A DNA stretch of 64,000 nt from assembly GCA_023213395.1 (NCBI GenBank), contig CM041465.1, positions 117,869,741 to 117,933,740 of the forward strand, given 5' to 3'. Position 1 is the stretch's first letter, and every line of letters begins with the position of its first letter. This document shows positions 1-11,682 of this stretch, piece by piece. The stretch is from Cycas panzhihuaensis (lineage: Eukaryota; Cycadophyta). The position numbers and the translations under genes were made by a program. Under the pieces are notes generated by a model, which worked only from the letters and a program-made list of their open reading frames with translations, made no database searches and was not told the origin of the DNA.

Positions 1-101
1 CCTTTCAAATGCTTAAATACTCTTTCAATCAAGGATATGAACCTTTTAAATACTTAAATACTTTTTTAATCAAGGAGATACACATTTCAAATGCTCAAAT
101 A
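1..101. repeat. imperfect tandem repeat, about 40-bp unit
   Basis: The motif TTCAAATGCTTAAATAC followed by a CTTTCAATCAAGGA-like tail recurs at about 4, 40 and 87. It resumes at 411-430, on the far side of the TRIM. These are parts of the interior of element N. The array matters because its unbroken copies show what the TRIM insertion site looked like before insertion. Confidence 0.6.
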
Positions 102-182
102 TATGACTTGTCATTACACCAAAAGTTTGCGAGTGATTTGAGAAGAGGACTCATCAGCAAGTGAACCAGCTATAATCTAACA
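102..182 (-). repeat. TRIM 3' LTR
   Basis: This is an 81-bp direct repeat of 333-410. On the minus strand it starts TGTTAGATTATAGC and ends in TA, a mutated CA. AAATA abuts it on the left. Confidence 0.78.
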
Positions 183-332
183 CTCCCTTGTGACGAGGAG
201 GCCATCATAGCATATATCGCCTATGTTATAATTCCACTTGAATTAGGGGTACACAGGGACCCCATTGGGGAAAGGGGCTTTGTCCATCATATGCATGGGA
301 TTTGAACCTTGAACTTAGGATTTGATACCACT

Positions 333-410
333 TGTGACTTGCTATTATATCAAAAGCCCACTAGTGATTTGTAAAGACTCCTTAGTAAGTGAACTAGCCA
401 TAGTCCAATA
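333..410 (-). repeat. TRIM 5' LTR
   Basis: This is a 78-bp direct repeat of 102-182. On the minus strand it runs from TATTGGACTATGGC to a CA end. A 2-nt spacer (331-332) separates it from the primer site. AAATA abuts it on the right. Confidence 0.78.
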
Positions 411-3084
411 AAATACTCTTCAATCAAGATAACTAATCAACCTTGAAAACCAATAAGATTTTGAAATAAAGATAAAACTTATAATCATTTTTAAAAATAA
501 TGAATATAAATGGCTTATAATCTTTTCATCAAGGATGCATATAAGAGGCCTTATAATGAAATATGATGTATATAAAGATACAATGATATTCTTAAATAAA
601 AGGAGTCTTAAATCTTGAAAGAGTCAAAATAATAACTAATAACTTATGCAATGATATACTTATATGATTTCAAGAGATGTTAGGATCTTAAGGTAAATAA
701 AAATTCCTTAAACTTATAAAATAATAAGCTTAAAGTGCATAAGATTACTTGCAAATACTCTTATATGTAATATAAGTGAAATAAAAGAAAGTCCTTTATA
801 TAAACCATGTGCACTCCTTAAAGCATTAAAAAAGGCAAATAGCCTTAAATAGGCAACAATGCTCAAAGAAACCTCTTAAGTAAGTAGAAAATGCTTAAGA
901 AAATCACTTAGATTTAATTCTAAAAGTTAAAGAAATAAAATAATATGGTGAGAGGTACCCATTTATAGCTTTTGAATATAATAGAGCTCCTATTACTCAA
1001 GAAGCCAAAAAAATATGCTAAAAGGTTGCAAAACAACTTATAAATATTATAAACACTAGTAAATATCATCAATAATTAGTTAGTATATAAATATCAATTA
1101 AATGTATTTAGTTAGAAAGAAAATTTAGCTCAAAATATTTATAAAAATGTCAAACTAGCATTGAAATAGAGTCTTGATTTTAGGGGTTTCAATGACCTAC
1201 AAAATGATGTTAGAATAAGATGAAACATATTCTATTATATAGAGCTCTAAAAATTCATTCCAATAGTTCAGACGACTTGAGAAACGGAGTTGTAGAACTT
1301 AAGTTATTAATAAGACAGTGAAAAGACCTATTTATGGCTAATGAAATATGAGTAATAAATAAAGGTCAAATTTGACCTGATCAAACTCTACAAAAAATGG
1401 CTCAAATCAAACAAATTAGAAGTCTAAGGTATAGATCTATGAGTCAAGAATCCAACGAGTCTAATGAATTGAAATCTAACTCACCAGCACTAAGATATAG
1501 CTAAAAATGTAAATAGTCATCTTTAGGTGAAAATCAAGAAATAAAAAATAAAGATATTAAGGTTTAGCCCTTTTGAAAATGGGTTGTTGGTCATATGATA
1601 AGCCACGGGACCGATGGCTATAACCCTAAGGGGGCCTCATATCTCAAAGATTATCAAATAATAAATAAAATTTTTGATAAAACAAAAAGCTTTCAATTCA
1701 ATTTATAAAACTTCAAGGTCCGCTAAAAAAAGAATGGTCATATGTAGACCAAATAAGACTAAGAGTTAGCGGATGGAGGGGGCTAAGCCCTAAAACATGC
1801 CTAAATTTGAAATTGTATTCCAATCCAATTAAATCAAATTAAAACATTTAAAAAAAAAAGATTTTTAATAAAATAATAATGGCTGTGAGGATATTAGTGG
1901 ATAAAGACATGATTTTCATGTAGAAATCAATTGAAATGGCTTGAAAACTAATTAAAATGTCAATTGGAAGGGTGTTAGAGATCCTTCATGAGGATCGAAG
2001 AGAAAGACTTAAAAAAAAAAAAGATTTTTGATGCTAAAAGAGCTCACGTAGGTCACACATAGTAGTATGGTGATGTAGAGGCAAATAGAGGCCAAAAAGT
2101 GATCACATGCACTAGAATATGATCAGAAAGTGGTTTAGACATGGTGCCTCAAAGCCTGCAGAATAAATCCAACAAAAAATTTTTAAAAAACAAAAGATTT
2201 TTAATATATAATATTGAAAAAAAATGTGAATGAAGGGCCCATGGACAATGGTCATTCAGGGAGCTTGTTCTCCTTACATAGATTACAAAACATGACAAAA
2301 GCTAAGAGGTGACTTAAGCTTGTTGATGCCAAGGTGCCCTTGAAATTTTATGAGAGATGGATATCTATAGGGTAAGAACAAACTTGCCAAAGATCAAGAG
2401 ATCATTGAGGGTTCAAGGGTCATATGGCTAAAACAAGGCTGAAAAAACATTACGAATAGATTCTAGAGGCTTCGAAATGCCTTGCTACCAAGTTTTAGAG
2501 GAAACTAGTGAAAAACAAAGCCAAACGAAGTAATTTCAACTTTAGTACCTTATGGTTTCAATAGGTAATAAGATATACTAGGCTTCTGGGAGCTATAACT
2601 CACCATAGAAGTGATAGATTTTTGAACCATCTTTTCTGGAGCATAGAAGACTCAGAGATGAATCCAACGGGTGGTCACTTAACATGGTTTTGAGTAGCGT
2701 GGAGATCACACCAGCCAACCAAAGTTTAAGAGTTTGAAAAAGACCTTGAAAAAATAGTGGAAAATGATTAAAATCTTGAAAAATATCAAATGAAACTTTA
2801 AAATAATTATACTAAATGATTGCTGGGATAAATGCGCATACTATAGCTACAAAAATCTAAAGAAATATAGATTAAGTAGAGCATATATATATTAATAATA
2901 GCCAAATATCAAGAAAAAGCTATATAAAAATAGTAATAAACTTTATAAAATTGACAAAATAATGAAGTATTTACTTACTGTGAGAGTAGATTAATGCTTT
3001 GATATAGGTAGCTAAGATCTATACTATAATACCAAATGTAGGAGGCCCAAGAAGCATTGATACCAAATGTGGATGAAGCAATAT

Positions 3085-3096
3085 GCTCTAATACCA
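3085..3096 (-). other. primer binding site of element N
   Basis: On the minus strand this reads TGGTATTAGAGC, one base from the usual initiator-Met primer site TGGTATCAGAGC. Two more TTTGGTAT motifs follow within about 80 nt, at about 3023-3065. Confidence 0.65.
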
Positions 3097-3098
3097 TA

Positions 3099-3432
3099 TT
3101 AGAATTAAAAATGCAAGATAGAGTGAAGCAAGTAAATGCATATAACTCAATCCATATTCAAAATATGCTTATGAAATAACATTATATTAATCCATTGTGA
3201 AGAGAGTATATCAGATTTCTAATAAGATGGTTGTGTTGAAGAACACTAGGGTTTAGAACTCCATAGAATATATACTTGTGAAGGAGGAGGGAAACCTCCT
3301 CAACTTCCAATTCAAAATAATATAAAATAATGATAATGCATAATAAAATTATCTTACCTTAACTTACCATTAACATGTGTGCACTCACATGTTTCTAAGG
3401 TGGGAGTTGGGTGAGGAACATTAACCCCAACA
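3099..3432 (-). repeat. element N 5' LTR
   Basis: It is about 334 bp and reads on the minus strand from TGTTGGGGTTAATG at 3432. It shares with the A/B/C LTRs the GGAGGTTTCCCTCCTCC block and an ACCCTAGTGT motif. It ends just before the primer site. Confidence 0.7.
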
Positions 3433-3645
3433 TCTTTTTCATTCCCATCATATCCTTGGTATGTCCAAAGGATAAGCTTAAGGGCCCTACTATTTAATTC
3501 CTCAAATACTAGGGATGATATGATATTAATCAAGGATCTGTTATTAATACTATCCTCTTTAGGGCAAAATCATGGGTCTTAATTATGATGGTAAAGTGGG
3601 GATTCCAATAGTTCTCTCTCTCCTTTTGTAGAAATAGGTCCTTTA
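3433..3645 (-). mobile_element. short stretch of host sequence left of element A, probably degenerate Gypsy
   Basis: This sequence lies between the LTR of N and the left target duplication of A. The same sequence type appears to continue at 9551, after A. It has a few stop-ridden frames and no identifiable domain. Assignment to the Gypsy material at 9551-14470 rests on continuity across the A insertion only. Confidence 0.3.
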
Positions 3646-3926
3646 TGTTAGGGTTAATATTCGTCACCCCACTCCCACAATTTACACATGTGAAGGTAAG
3701 TATGGTAAGGTTAAAGTTACTTTAGTTAAGCATTATTTTATTATATTTTAAATATTTGTTGGCTAATATGTAGGCCGGGTGATGGCACTTGCCACCTCCT
3801 CAAAATTCTATTTAAGGGGTGGGAATACCTCCCTGGTGTTTTTTAATACTACCATTATTTGGAAAATATTTGTTAACTCAAGATGTTCTCAGTTTAACAT
3901 CCTTCTCTGCTCTTTTGAATCCATCA
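3646..3926 (+). repeat. element A 5' LTR
   Basis: It starts TGTTAGGGTTAATATTCG and shares CACCCCACTCCCAC and ACACATGTGAAGGTAAGTA with the other family LTRs. It ends CCATCA. Its middle part is rearranged compared with the 3' LTR. Confidence 0.7.
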
Positions 3927-3928
3927 TT

Positions 3929-3940
3929 TAGTACTAGAAC
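3929..3940 (+). other. element A primer binding site, decayed
   Basis: TAGTACTAGAAC lies where TGGTATCAGAGC is expected, 2 nt after the LTR end. The downstream GGTTGAT matches the sequence after the primer site in B and C. Confidence 0.5.
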
Positions 3941-4670
3941 GCAAAGGGTTGGTTGATAATTGTTTATGCTGATCTAGCTCTTCATACATTTGGTTAAAGT
4001 GCTGCATATGACTTCTTGTTGGATTCCTAGCAAGCACAACTGTCTACTAGAGAAATTAGTTTGAAGTTTCGCCTTGTGTAGAAGAAGATCTCACTCTCTA
4101 AAGTCAACATTCTACAAACTAGTTATAACTACATTACCAAGTTCTTTGTATTTTATGTTTAGATATAAATTTATATATATTTCTTTGATATACTTTCTCC
4201 ATAAAATTTTGGTTTTATTTGTGGCTCTGTTTGCATGATTATTAAAAAAAAAGTCTATACTCCTTTGTGTGTTTGGTTCTCGATAAATTTCTTAGCAGTG
4301 ATTATAGTACTATTTATTTTCTCTTCTATGGATTAAAGTGGTTTTCCTTTTCTTCTACATTACATACGAACCCTATCTGCCAAATACCTATAATAAAGTC
4401 TAATCTGTTCTGCTAAGAAGTTCTCACACATTCATTACCTGCATTTGAATATTTGTAGCCGCCCACTTCATCGACCAGCTAATCCGACCTTGTCTCACCT
4501 AATTGAACACCAGTTTGCATGTTTGTCTCTACTCACTCTGAGGAGAACTGACCTCTCGCTTCGTCCATCGTTCTTTCGTTTGTCGCACTTCTGTCTACAT
4601 CAAGCAATGGTACAATCCTTTCCAACCCAGTTGAATTTCTTATTCTCTGCCCCATTTGAATGGGCACCTT

Positions 4671-4673
<3 letters not shown>

Positions 4674-4709
<36 letters not shown>
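4674..4709. repeat. (TA)18 microsatellite
   Basis: This is an uninterrupted TA dinucleotide run. It creates a meaningless Ile-Tyr tail in the plus-strand ORF that crosses it. Confidence 0.95.
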
Positions 4710-4713
<4 letters not shown>

Positions 4714-4838
4714 GTGACTATGTTAGGTGTGGGCTAAAAAGCCAAAGCTACTTGTTTCTATCTTCCCCCCTTGAATGTCTTTGTATTCTAAGTTTTTCTG
4801 TCCCTAATGCCTCCAGAATTAGTGATTGACACCATGTT

Positions 4839-4976
4839 CTACCGGTGTTTCATCTGAACAATTTCGGCACAAGTTTTCGTTTCTGACAAAGTGTTCACAT
4901 AATATTCATCCATTCGAGCATAAGAAATTATAAAAGCCACTTGAATCAACACCAGAAACAAGAACACTAACTGCAT
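4839..4976 (-). pseudogene. captured host-gene fragment: start codon plus signal peptide
   Basis: This is a 45-codon minus-strand frame that begins MQLVFLFLVLIQVAFIISYA and continues RMDEYYVNTLSETKTC. The first 20 residues are a textbook secretory signal peptide: a hydrophobic run with small residues before a likely cut near Ala20. The frame ends at a TAG that overlaps a CCGGTAGAA splice-donor-like sequence, so the original exon may have ended there. I do not recognise the parent protein. The fragment lies antisense to element A, as do the clearly oriented captured fragments in B and C. Chance is the main alternative for such a short frame. Confidence 0.45.
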
Positions 4977-7900
4977 CTTTTGATCTGAATGGTAACAAGA
5001 AACTAGATAGAAACATTAACAGAAAACTTCCAAAAATGAAATTTCAACAAAAAATTTTGAAGAGGATTTTTTCCCTTTTTTTAAGCAGATCCAACCTTCA
5101 GGTTCAGCTATTAGAGAGTCTAATAAAGCATAGTTTTGTCATGTATTTTTTGTTTAGATTATGCTTTAGCCACTAAGATTTTGAGTATAAAACCACAAAA
5201 AATACAAAGCTTTAAAGTTAAAGGAGGTACCCGATTCGAGGTTTCAAATTTCTGTGCTTCTCTAAGCACCTAGGCATAGTCTGGTTCCGCTCGTCTTCCC
5301 CTCATCTTCTACTAGTTTTATCTCATTCTCATCTGCAAATTTTCTAGTAAATCCATTTTGAATCGATTTCTTGATGGCCAGTTTTGTTGTATTATTCACC
5401 TCTACATAAGCGTATCCATTGATTTGGCTTTTATTTTGACTTTATTCATTGCAAATTATTCCTTGAAGTAGCATTCTCTCTACAATTCTTTGTTGTGAAA
5501 ACTCTGCTTATTTTAGAGTTTTTTTGTTTTAATTCTCATAGTTGCATCCTCCATGGTCTCTGTCATTATAGTATAGTGGTGAATATTCCTGCCTGTCACA
5601 GTTTATTTCCATGAACTGTCCCTCTCTCTAAGCTGATTGTAGTTTGCCTATTTTTTTAGGAGATTTGGAGTGGATTTAATCATTTTTTTATTAGATTTGT
5701 GTGGATTCATCGCCACTGTACACTCATCGACTACAATATTTATAACCTACTTTTGATTTGTAGCCAATAATTTTTGATCCCGTGACCAACATTGGGTACT
5801 AATTGAAGCATTATCTATGCTACTATTTGACTAACCACTTCATCTGGCAATATAACAATTGCAACTTGATAAGGTTATGTCATTTATAGCTTGAACGCTC
5901 TAGATGTATCACCTATGTTTCATTCTTTTATATATAAAAATATATATATTCTTAGATCTTACTGTTGTATCTGGTAGCTCGCCCCGAGGGGATTGATTCA
6001 ATCATTTACAGATCAATTTTTCATCAAAATTTAGCATCCTTTTCTCTGATCAGAGTGCCGATGAATGTCCATTTACCTTTTCATAAATTTATTTATTTTT
6101 TCAAAAGGTTTTTTAAAATTTAATTAAATTTGATTATTTTTTGAATTCTGTGGGTGCGATTTCAATTTAGTCCCCTCCACTGTTGGCCCTCGGTCATAGT
6201 AAGCTTCATGTGACTTTAAATATCGATGGACCCTAATTTTTTATAAACCTTTTTTAAATTCTTTTGATTTTTCAAAAACTATATCTTATATTTGATAATA
6301 TTTGAAGTCTTAGCCCTCTTTGGACTCTAGCGACTAGTCAAGTTGGCCTCCTTGTGACCTTTAGCTATTCTATTAAAAGGGGCTTTTCAACTTTATAAAT
6401 ATTTTCCTTTTTTTTTTTTTATTTATCTTTAATACATTGGGTAGTTGGCTAATTTCTATAATATCTCTTCACTAGGATATCAATTTCTAATGAAACCTAT
6501 CCCGTTGAGTCCAAAATTTTGTGGGATATAGTTTAGACTGGTTATTTACCATATTTGGAGCCGATTTGGGTTGATTTTAATGAGATAAAGTCAATAATTA
6601 TTTTTTAAAGACTTTTTGAATTATTATTACAGAATCCCTTTTTTATTAGGTTATACTTTATCACCGAGAGATCATTTTTTTCCTAGATCTACTCTACATC
6701 AATCTATTTTTAGCAAAATTCATCACTGTCTACTCATTTTATTTTTTAGGATTTGTTTTAATTATTATTTTAATCGGCAAAAGGAACACTTTAATGTTTT
6801 TAAACATATTTACATAAAAAGTACTAACATTTTTAGCTGTATCTCCTCAACCAGAAATCAGATTTCCAAACTGTACGATTCGTTGGAATATTGATTCATA
6901 GAACTACTACCTAAAGGTATTTTTTGCTTGATTTGACTAATTATCGTATAGGTATGAGTATGTCAAAGTTGATATTATTTGTGCTACCTATTTTATTAAC
7001 CTTGGAAGGACACTTTTAATGATTTATTTAATATCTTGAGCTTCATAGCTCAGAATTAAGTATTGTCTGATTCTGGTAAAAGATTTTTTAGAGATCTATA
7101 GTTTTAAGTTATTTTTAATTCATTTTGAGTCTATTTTGTAGGTGCTTCAAGCTATCAAACTTAAGGTACATAAACGCCTAGTTTATCAATATTACACATA
7201 TTTATACACCATTTCTCAAGTTTATTGACTTAAAGCATATCAAGCAGCTCTCTAAATTATATTTGATCATTTTACATTGTTTTATAAGGTTTTTACTAGT
7301 ATTTCATGATCTTTTGAGCCTCATGCTCCCGTTAAGCCCTAAAAAGGTAAGCATATCATTTGTACATTAAAATCTTGACTTGCAGGAACTCATTCTCAAA
7401 ACGGTCAAATCTGTTGAATAGATATTTTATTGAACTTCAAACTGGTATAACCTCATCTTAATTTGATATTATTTAGTATAACTTTAAAGTTGATTAACTT
7501 AAGCATTCAATATATCCCAACAAGCGTGTCCTCTTAACTTTTTAAGGAGTTATTTCTTTTATTTTTCTTACTAATTACTTATGATACATGTTTGGGGCTT
7601 TCATTTTACCTTTATATTCGTTTCTTTTAAGCTAATTTGTAGCAAAAAATTAATCATATACATCTACAGCAAGTGACAAGCCAAATGGTCTTGCAACCTA
7701 AAATAGGTACAATTCATTTTTTTAGAAGTTTCTTCTTCATATTTTTCATTTATCTAAAGAGAAAGTCTATATATATTTTAGATTTCCTATATCATATATC
7801 TTTATCATAGACAAAAGAAATAATTATTCATCTTACATTGAAAAGTTTGGTCTTTTTTCACTCAAGTTAATATTTATTCATTTGAAATTTTAAAAGCTTA

Positions 7901-8508
7901 GAATTTTTATTTCTTCATCATCAAGAAGTTTTATTTTAGATCTGCATATTTAAAGATCTTAGTTATTTTGCAAGTTTGCTTATATAATCATTCTATTTCA
8001 AAGTATATTTGAAATTATATATTATAAGTTTATTAATTTATTAAGTTCTTTGATTCCTTCTAAAGGCACATATTTTTTTGAGAAGTATAAAAAGCTTACT
8101 TAGTAAAAGCATCCTTGATCCATTATTATACTTAAGGTTGCATAAAGTGTACTTTATTTCCAAAGGAACATTTCACATTTAAAGGCATTGCATTCTTTTG
8201 GGAAAGTGATTACTTACATATTTCTTTCAAGAGTTTATTGTTTATTTAATCCTGATTAGAAGTTATTATGTTTCATTCAAGTTATTTTCTTTTTACATAA
8301 AAGGAATCTCATTTCATTTTTGAAGGCATTACATCTATTTTCTTAGAAGTTATTGGTAAGACCATATCATTGATAACTTATTGACATTGGATTGCATACT
8401 TTTTAGAATATTTTTATCATCTACTTGCATTAGTATTGAAATCATTTAAAGGAGTTGTCTACTTGAAAATCATATTTCTTTTTATTATGTACTAAAGTTT
8501 TCTATAAA

Positions 8509-9146
8509 ATGGCAATGAATCTAAATCAAATACAATTCTCTATATTTAATGGTCATGATTTTCAAAAATGTCATAAAATAATACAAACTTACTTTATCAC
8601 AAATGATCTTTGGAGATATCTATAAGATGGATATGACCTTAATAATAAAGAAGACATGAAAAAAGATAATGAAATCTTAGCTATATTATTTTACACTATA
8701 GATGACAAATTTTTTCTAAAGTTTATGAAATGACAACATCCAAAATAGTATGGGATACCTTAGATTCTATTTATGAGGGAGAAACCCTCAATGTAAATGA
8801 ATTTAAAATTGATGTTGTTGAGCATGTGAGACAGATGTCAGAGCAGGTTGTTTGTGATGAAAAGACCAAGGAAGAGAATTCAAGTCAAATGAACGATCAC
8901 CTTATTGTATATAAAGCTGATCCTTCATTTGAGAGGGAGAAACCTTACGATATGATAATTACTCACAAAATAAAGATTTCAGAAGATAAAGTTAAAGTTC
9001 TAAGAGATAAAGTTAGAGTTGTAGCCATTCATCTTCATTCAAATCAAGCTACACCTACTTGGACTTCATTTGAACCACTCAATATTAAAGAGACACATAT
9101 TACCAAAAGGACGATGCGAGTTGATGGTGATCAAGCTAAAGGATAA
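8509..9146 (+). CDS. gag-like ORF of element A (one frameshift)
   Basis: The start codon is at 8509, in the same place as the gag starts of B and C. The first part reads MAMNLNQIQFSIFNGHDF and continues with a plant Copia-type gag pattern: an F-x-G-x-x-F opening, an aromatic-rich YFITNDLWRYL segment, then AILFYTIDDKFF. A one-base shift near 8715 leads to MTTSKIVWDTLDSIYEGE and an acidic, charged tail to the TAA at 9146. In-frame stops show it is dead. There is no CCHC zinc knuckle. The ORF sits about 70 nt before the polypurine tract, so it is the last feature before the LTR rather than the first feature after the primer site. Confidence 0.7.
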
Positions 9147-9218
9147 ACATTCAAAGTTTTTTTCAAGTTCAACTTCCATAATATTAAAGAGAAGATGAAG
9201 ATGTTCATGATGACCATT

Positions 9219-9229
9219 AAAGGGGAGAA
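9219..9229 (+). other. element A polypurine tract
   Basis: AAAGGGGAGAA lies directly before the TGTTAGGG start of the 3' LTR. It is the expected primer for plus-strand DNA synthesis. Confidence 0.8.
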
Positions 9230-9545
9230 TGTTAGGGTTAATGTTTATCACCCCACTCCCACCATTTACACATATGAAGGTAAATAAGGTAAGGTTAAAG
9301 TTACTTTAGTAAGTATTATTTTATTATATTTTAAATTTTAGATGTTGAGGATGTTTTCCTCCTCCCTTAAACTATATTTTTACTAGGGTGATAAACCTTG
9401 GTGTCTTTTGACACCACCTTTATTTTGGACATTTGTAATACTCTCTCAAAGATGGATTGAATAAAAAAGATTATTGTGTTTATGCAACAATGGTTTAATT
9501 ACTTGATGTATTGCTCTACTCTATCTCTATTTTTATAAACTTTCA
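9230..9545 (+). repeat. element A 3' LTR
   Basis: It begins TGTTAGGGTTAATGTTTATC and ends TTTCA. It retains the GTTGAGGATGTTTTCCTCC block and the TTGGTGTCTTTTGACACC short hairpin of the family. CTTTA follows immediately. Confidence 0.75.
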
Positions 9546-10559
9546 CTTTAGGTCAAAGATGATGATTGACTGACCCATAGGTTTAATATGAATAGTATAG
9601 GTAAGTGCTCACTTATGCCTTAAGGCTTCAACAAGTAGGTCCATTTAGTTAAGGTAGATTCGTAATACATCCATCATAAACATACCTATAGAAATGGTTT
9701 GAAGTTTTTTAATAATAAAGAATATCTTCCCCTTACTAATGGGTTAGGAAAATGGCCTTTTTAAATCATAACAACTAGGGTGAATGGGGATAGTTTTTGG
9801 AAAGAGGAAAATTTTAGTGGGTTAAGGCTTAATAAGTAATTTTAAGGAAGTTGACACACCTTTAGCTTCTTCTATTGCCTAAAATTGGGTTGTTGCAAAC
9901 GCATAAGTGGTCTCAATCATTTAGATCACTCTCTTTCCCTTAACATTGTAGCATTGTATGACTTCATAGGACATTTGGCCCTTAGAAGGTTGAGTTTCTA
10001 GTTTAAATTAAGAAGTCTTTTTAGGTTGGTTTTAAGGTGACTTAGCGGGAGTTTGTTGCTAAAGTTGGGATGTCCCCTTACCTCCTTAGGCTTGAGGTTT
10101 AGGATCCCCATGATCTAGGAATGGGTCTTTATGAATTATTTATTTTAGATTAATCTTAGAAGTGGGTTGTGCTAGAGGATCCTTTGAGGATGCTAGCTTG
10201 GGATGCTAAGTCCAATAATGGGCATCTTCATGGAAATAATATTGATAAATCAAGCACCATATCTTCTTAAGGGTAGAAGGGTTCTTCTTCTAAGAATGAG
10301 GATCAAGATTATTTTCTTTAGTCTAAGGAGTATTTTGGGTTATTTGATGAACTAATTAATTCCCATATAAGGGTATAGGTAGTTGTTGTTGGCCATGGGC
10401 TAGTTGTAGCTTAAGACCATGTATAATCCACTCAAATGAGAAAATTATAGAGGTAAGAGAGTTTATCATTTTGTTAGGGATACCAATTAGAGGCCTTTGA
10501 GCTTGTGGTTAAGGCTTAGGGTCCCATAATAGAGGGAGTGCTTCATGTTAGAGTGTGGG

Positions 10560-11030
10560 TTTATTTTTCTTCATAAATCTTACCTAGATCTTGATGTATT
10601 TTAAGGCTAAACATTTGGTAAATTTTAAGTCATAAGTGATTACACCCATCTTAAGTACTTTTACATGGACCTCATGGTGAAAATATTGATAAATTTATCC
10701 TTTTCTAGGTCCTTAAGAAAGGTATCTTTATATAAATGTAGAAGATCATGGAAGTAATAAATGAAATCTTTATTAAGTTTATCTTGTCCTTACTTGAGGG
10801 AGAGATAGGCCTTAGCCTCACTCTCAAAAGGCTATGAAACATTAAAATATTTAACAAAAGCATCAACTAACCATTGGAAGTAGTAAAGGAACATGATGGG
10901 AGGATATAACCATTTGAGTGTATCTTCTTAGATAGTCTAAGAAATAATTTTATAAGAATATGATCATATGGATAATAATTGATGCATGCTATACAAACAC
11001 CTTGACATGGCCCTTGGGGTCTTAATAGAA
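10560..11030 (-). pseudogene. Gypsy capsid (retrotransposon gag) remnant
   Basis: The minus-strand translation carries HVKVLKMGVITYDLKFTK near the 3' part. It is closely similar to YMKVLKMGMITCYFDIAK in the plus-strand copy at 50680-50745. Upstream stretches also parallel that copy at the nucleotide level (GGCCATGTCAAGGTGTTTGT compared with GCCCATATCAAGGTATTCTC). Stops occur throughout, and it can make no protein. Confidence 0.55.
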
Positions 11031-11682
11031 AGTTCCTTTGAACTTAATAACTTTTTGGAGATGAGGAAATAGGTTGGTTTGAAGTGCCTTAAGAGAAAGA
11101 GGGCTTACACAGTAGTCAACAAAGGGGTATATCCTAAGTTGATCTAAAAGATCATTAAGTAGGAATATAGGTTGGGGTTGGTATGGGTAGGATGTATGGG
11201 CCCCACCATAGGGGGTTTTCCCTTATTGGTTACATTGATGTAGTAGAATAGGTTTGAGAATACCCCTAGCTTAGTAAGAATTTGTTGTTTAGGCATATGG
11301 ATTAGGTGTATGTATTAAGGACCCTACATAACAAGGGGAACCATAAGGATTTACTTGGTATAGATAGGGTTGGTAGGTTTGAATAGGGTTTTTCCATGTC
11401 ATAGTAATAGCTTGGATTTGAAATAGAACTCATCCTTATGCAAGAATTCCTTAAGGAGAAAACACATAAGGGGGGGTCAAAACAGGTCTAAACTACTAAG
11501 ACTAGTAGGGTGAGGTAGAAGAATTTTAATAAGAAGGGTTAGGATATGAAGGAAGATGGGGAATATATTTCTTTCTACATGGGCCTCCAATTAAATAGGA
11601 AACCCTATATGGGTGAAGGGCATCTATTTTAAAAAGAATTTCAGGGTGGGGCCTACCTTACACCTACTACTAAGTGGTACAG

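Larger units (their letters stand above)
102..410 (-). mobile_element. TRIM (terminal-repeat retrotransposon in miniature), 309 bp
   Basis: Two direct repeats of about 80 bp (102-182 and 333-410) flank a 150-bp core with no coding capacity. Read on the minus strand, the right repeat is the 5' LTR. It is followed after 2 nt by a primer site close to TGGTATCAGAGC (319-330). The left repeat is preceded by the purine run CACAAGGGAG. An exact 5-bp duplication AAATA lies at 97-101 and 411-415. The element sits in a short tandem array whose intact units show the empty site. It must move with proteins supplied by another element. The core also has a B-box-like GGTTCAAATCC on the minus strand (298-308), but the LTR structure argues against a SINE. 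Confidence 0.8.
1..3432 (-). mobile_element. element N: divergent relative of the A/B/C family, truncated by the window edge
   Basis: An LTR at 3099-3432 starts, on the minus strand, TGTTGGGGTTAATG like those of A, B and C, and it has a primer site on its inner side. The interior therefore runs leftwards and the 3' LTR must lie outside the window. Around 1560-1780 the minus strand resembles the shared 3' internal segment of A and B (a stretch with AGCCCT and a CATATGACC-type motif), but it is clearly more diverged. The part at about 1800-2850 has no match to the other elements and no protein that I recognise. It would be the counterpart of the cargo slot. The TRIM at 102-410 is nested in N. 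Confidence 0.6.
4245..6070. other. element A cargo slot (unique insert)
   Basis: The sequence common to A, B and C stops near 4245 and resumes near 6070. Between them lies about 1.8 kb unique to A, with more GC-rich patches than its surroundings (for example 4450-4650 and 5225-5330). It holds a minus-strand start codon with signal peptide (4839-4976) and a TA microsatellite. A further minus-strand open stretch near 5230-5340 reads like acidic protein coding sequence, but I do not recognise it. By analogy with B and C this is probably captured host DNA. The boundaries are approximate. Confidence 0.55.
3646..9545 (+). mobile_element. element A: non-autonomous gag-bearing LTR retrotransposon with cargo
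   Basis: This is a 5.9-kb element bounded by the exact target duplication CTTTA (3641-3645 and 9546-9550). In order it has a 5' LTR (3646-3926), a decayed primer site, a 5' internal segment shared with B and C (to about 4245), and a unique insert of about 1.8 kb (about 4245-6070). A 3' internal segment shared with B and C follows, then a gag-like ORF (8509-9146), a polypurine tract and the 3' LTR (9230-9545). No protease, integrase, RT or RNase H is present, so movement would need proteins in trans. The two LTRs are strongly diverged, so A looks like the oldest of the three complete copies. Confidence 0.78.

Noticed and set aside
298-308. B-box-like GGTTCAAATCC on the minus strand, suggesting a tRNA gene or SINE
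   Set aside because: No cloverleaf can be folded around it. The sequence lies in the core of an element with paired LTRs, primer site, polypurine tract and target duplication.
4445-4714. 89-codon plus-strand ORF ending in an Ile-Tyr run
   Set aside because: Its tail is the translated TA microsatellite, and the body has no family resemblance. The other strand carries the more gene-like frame nearby.
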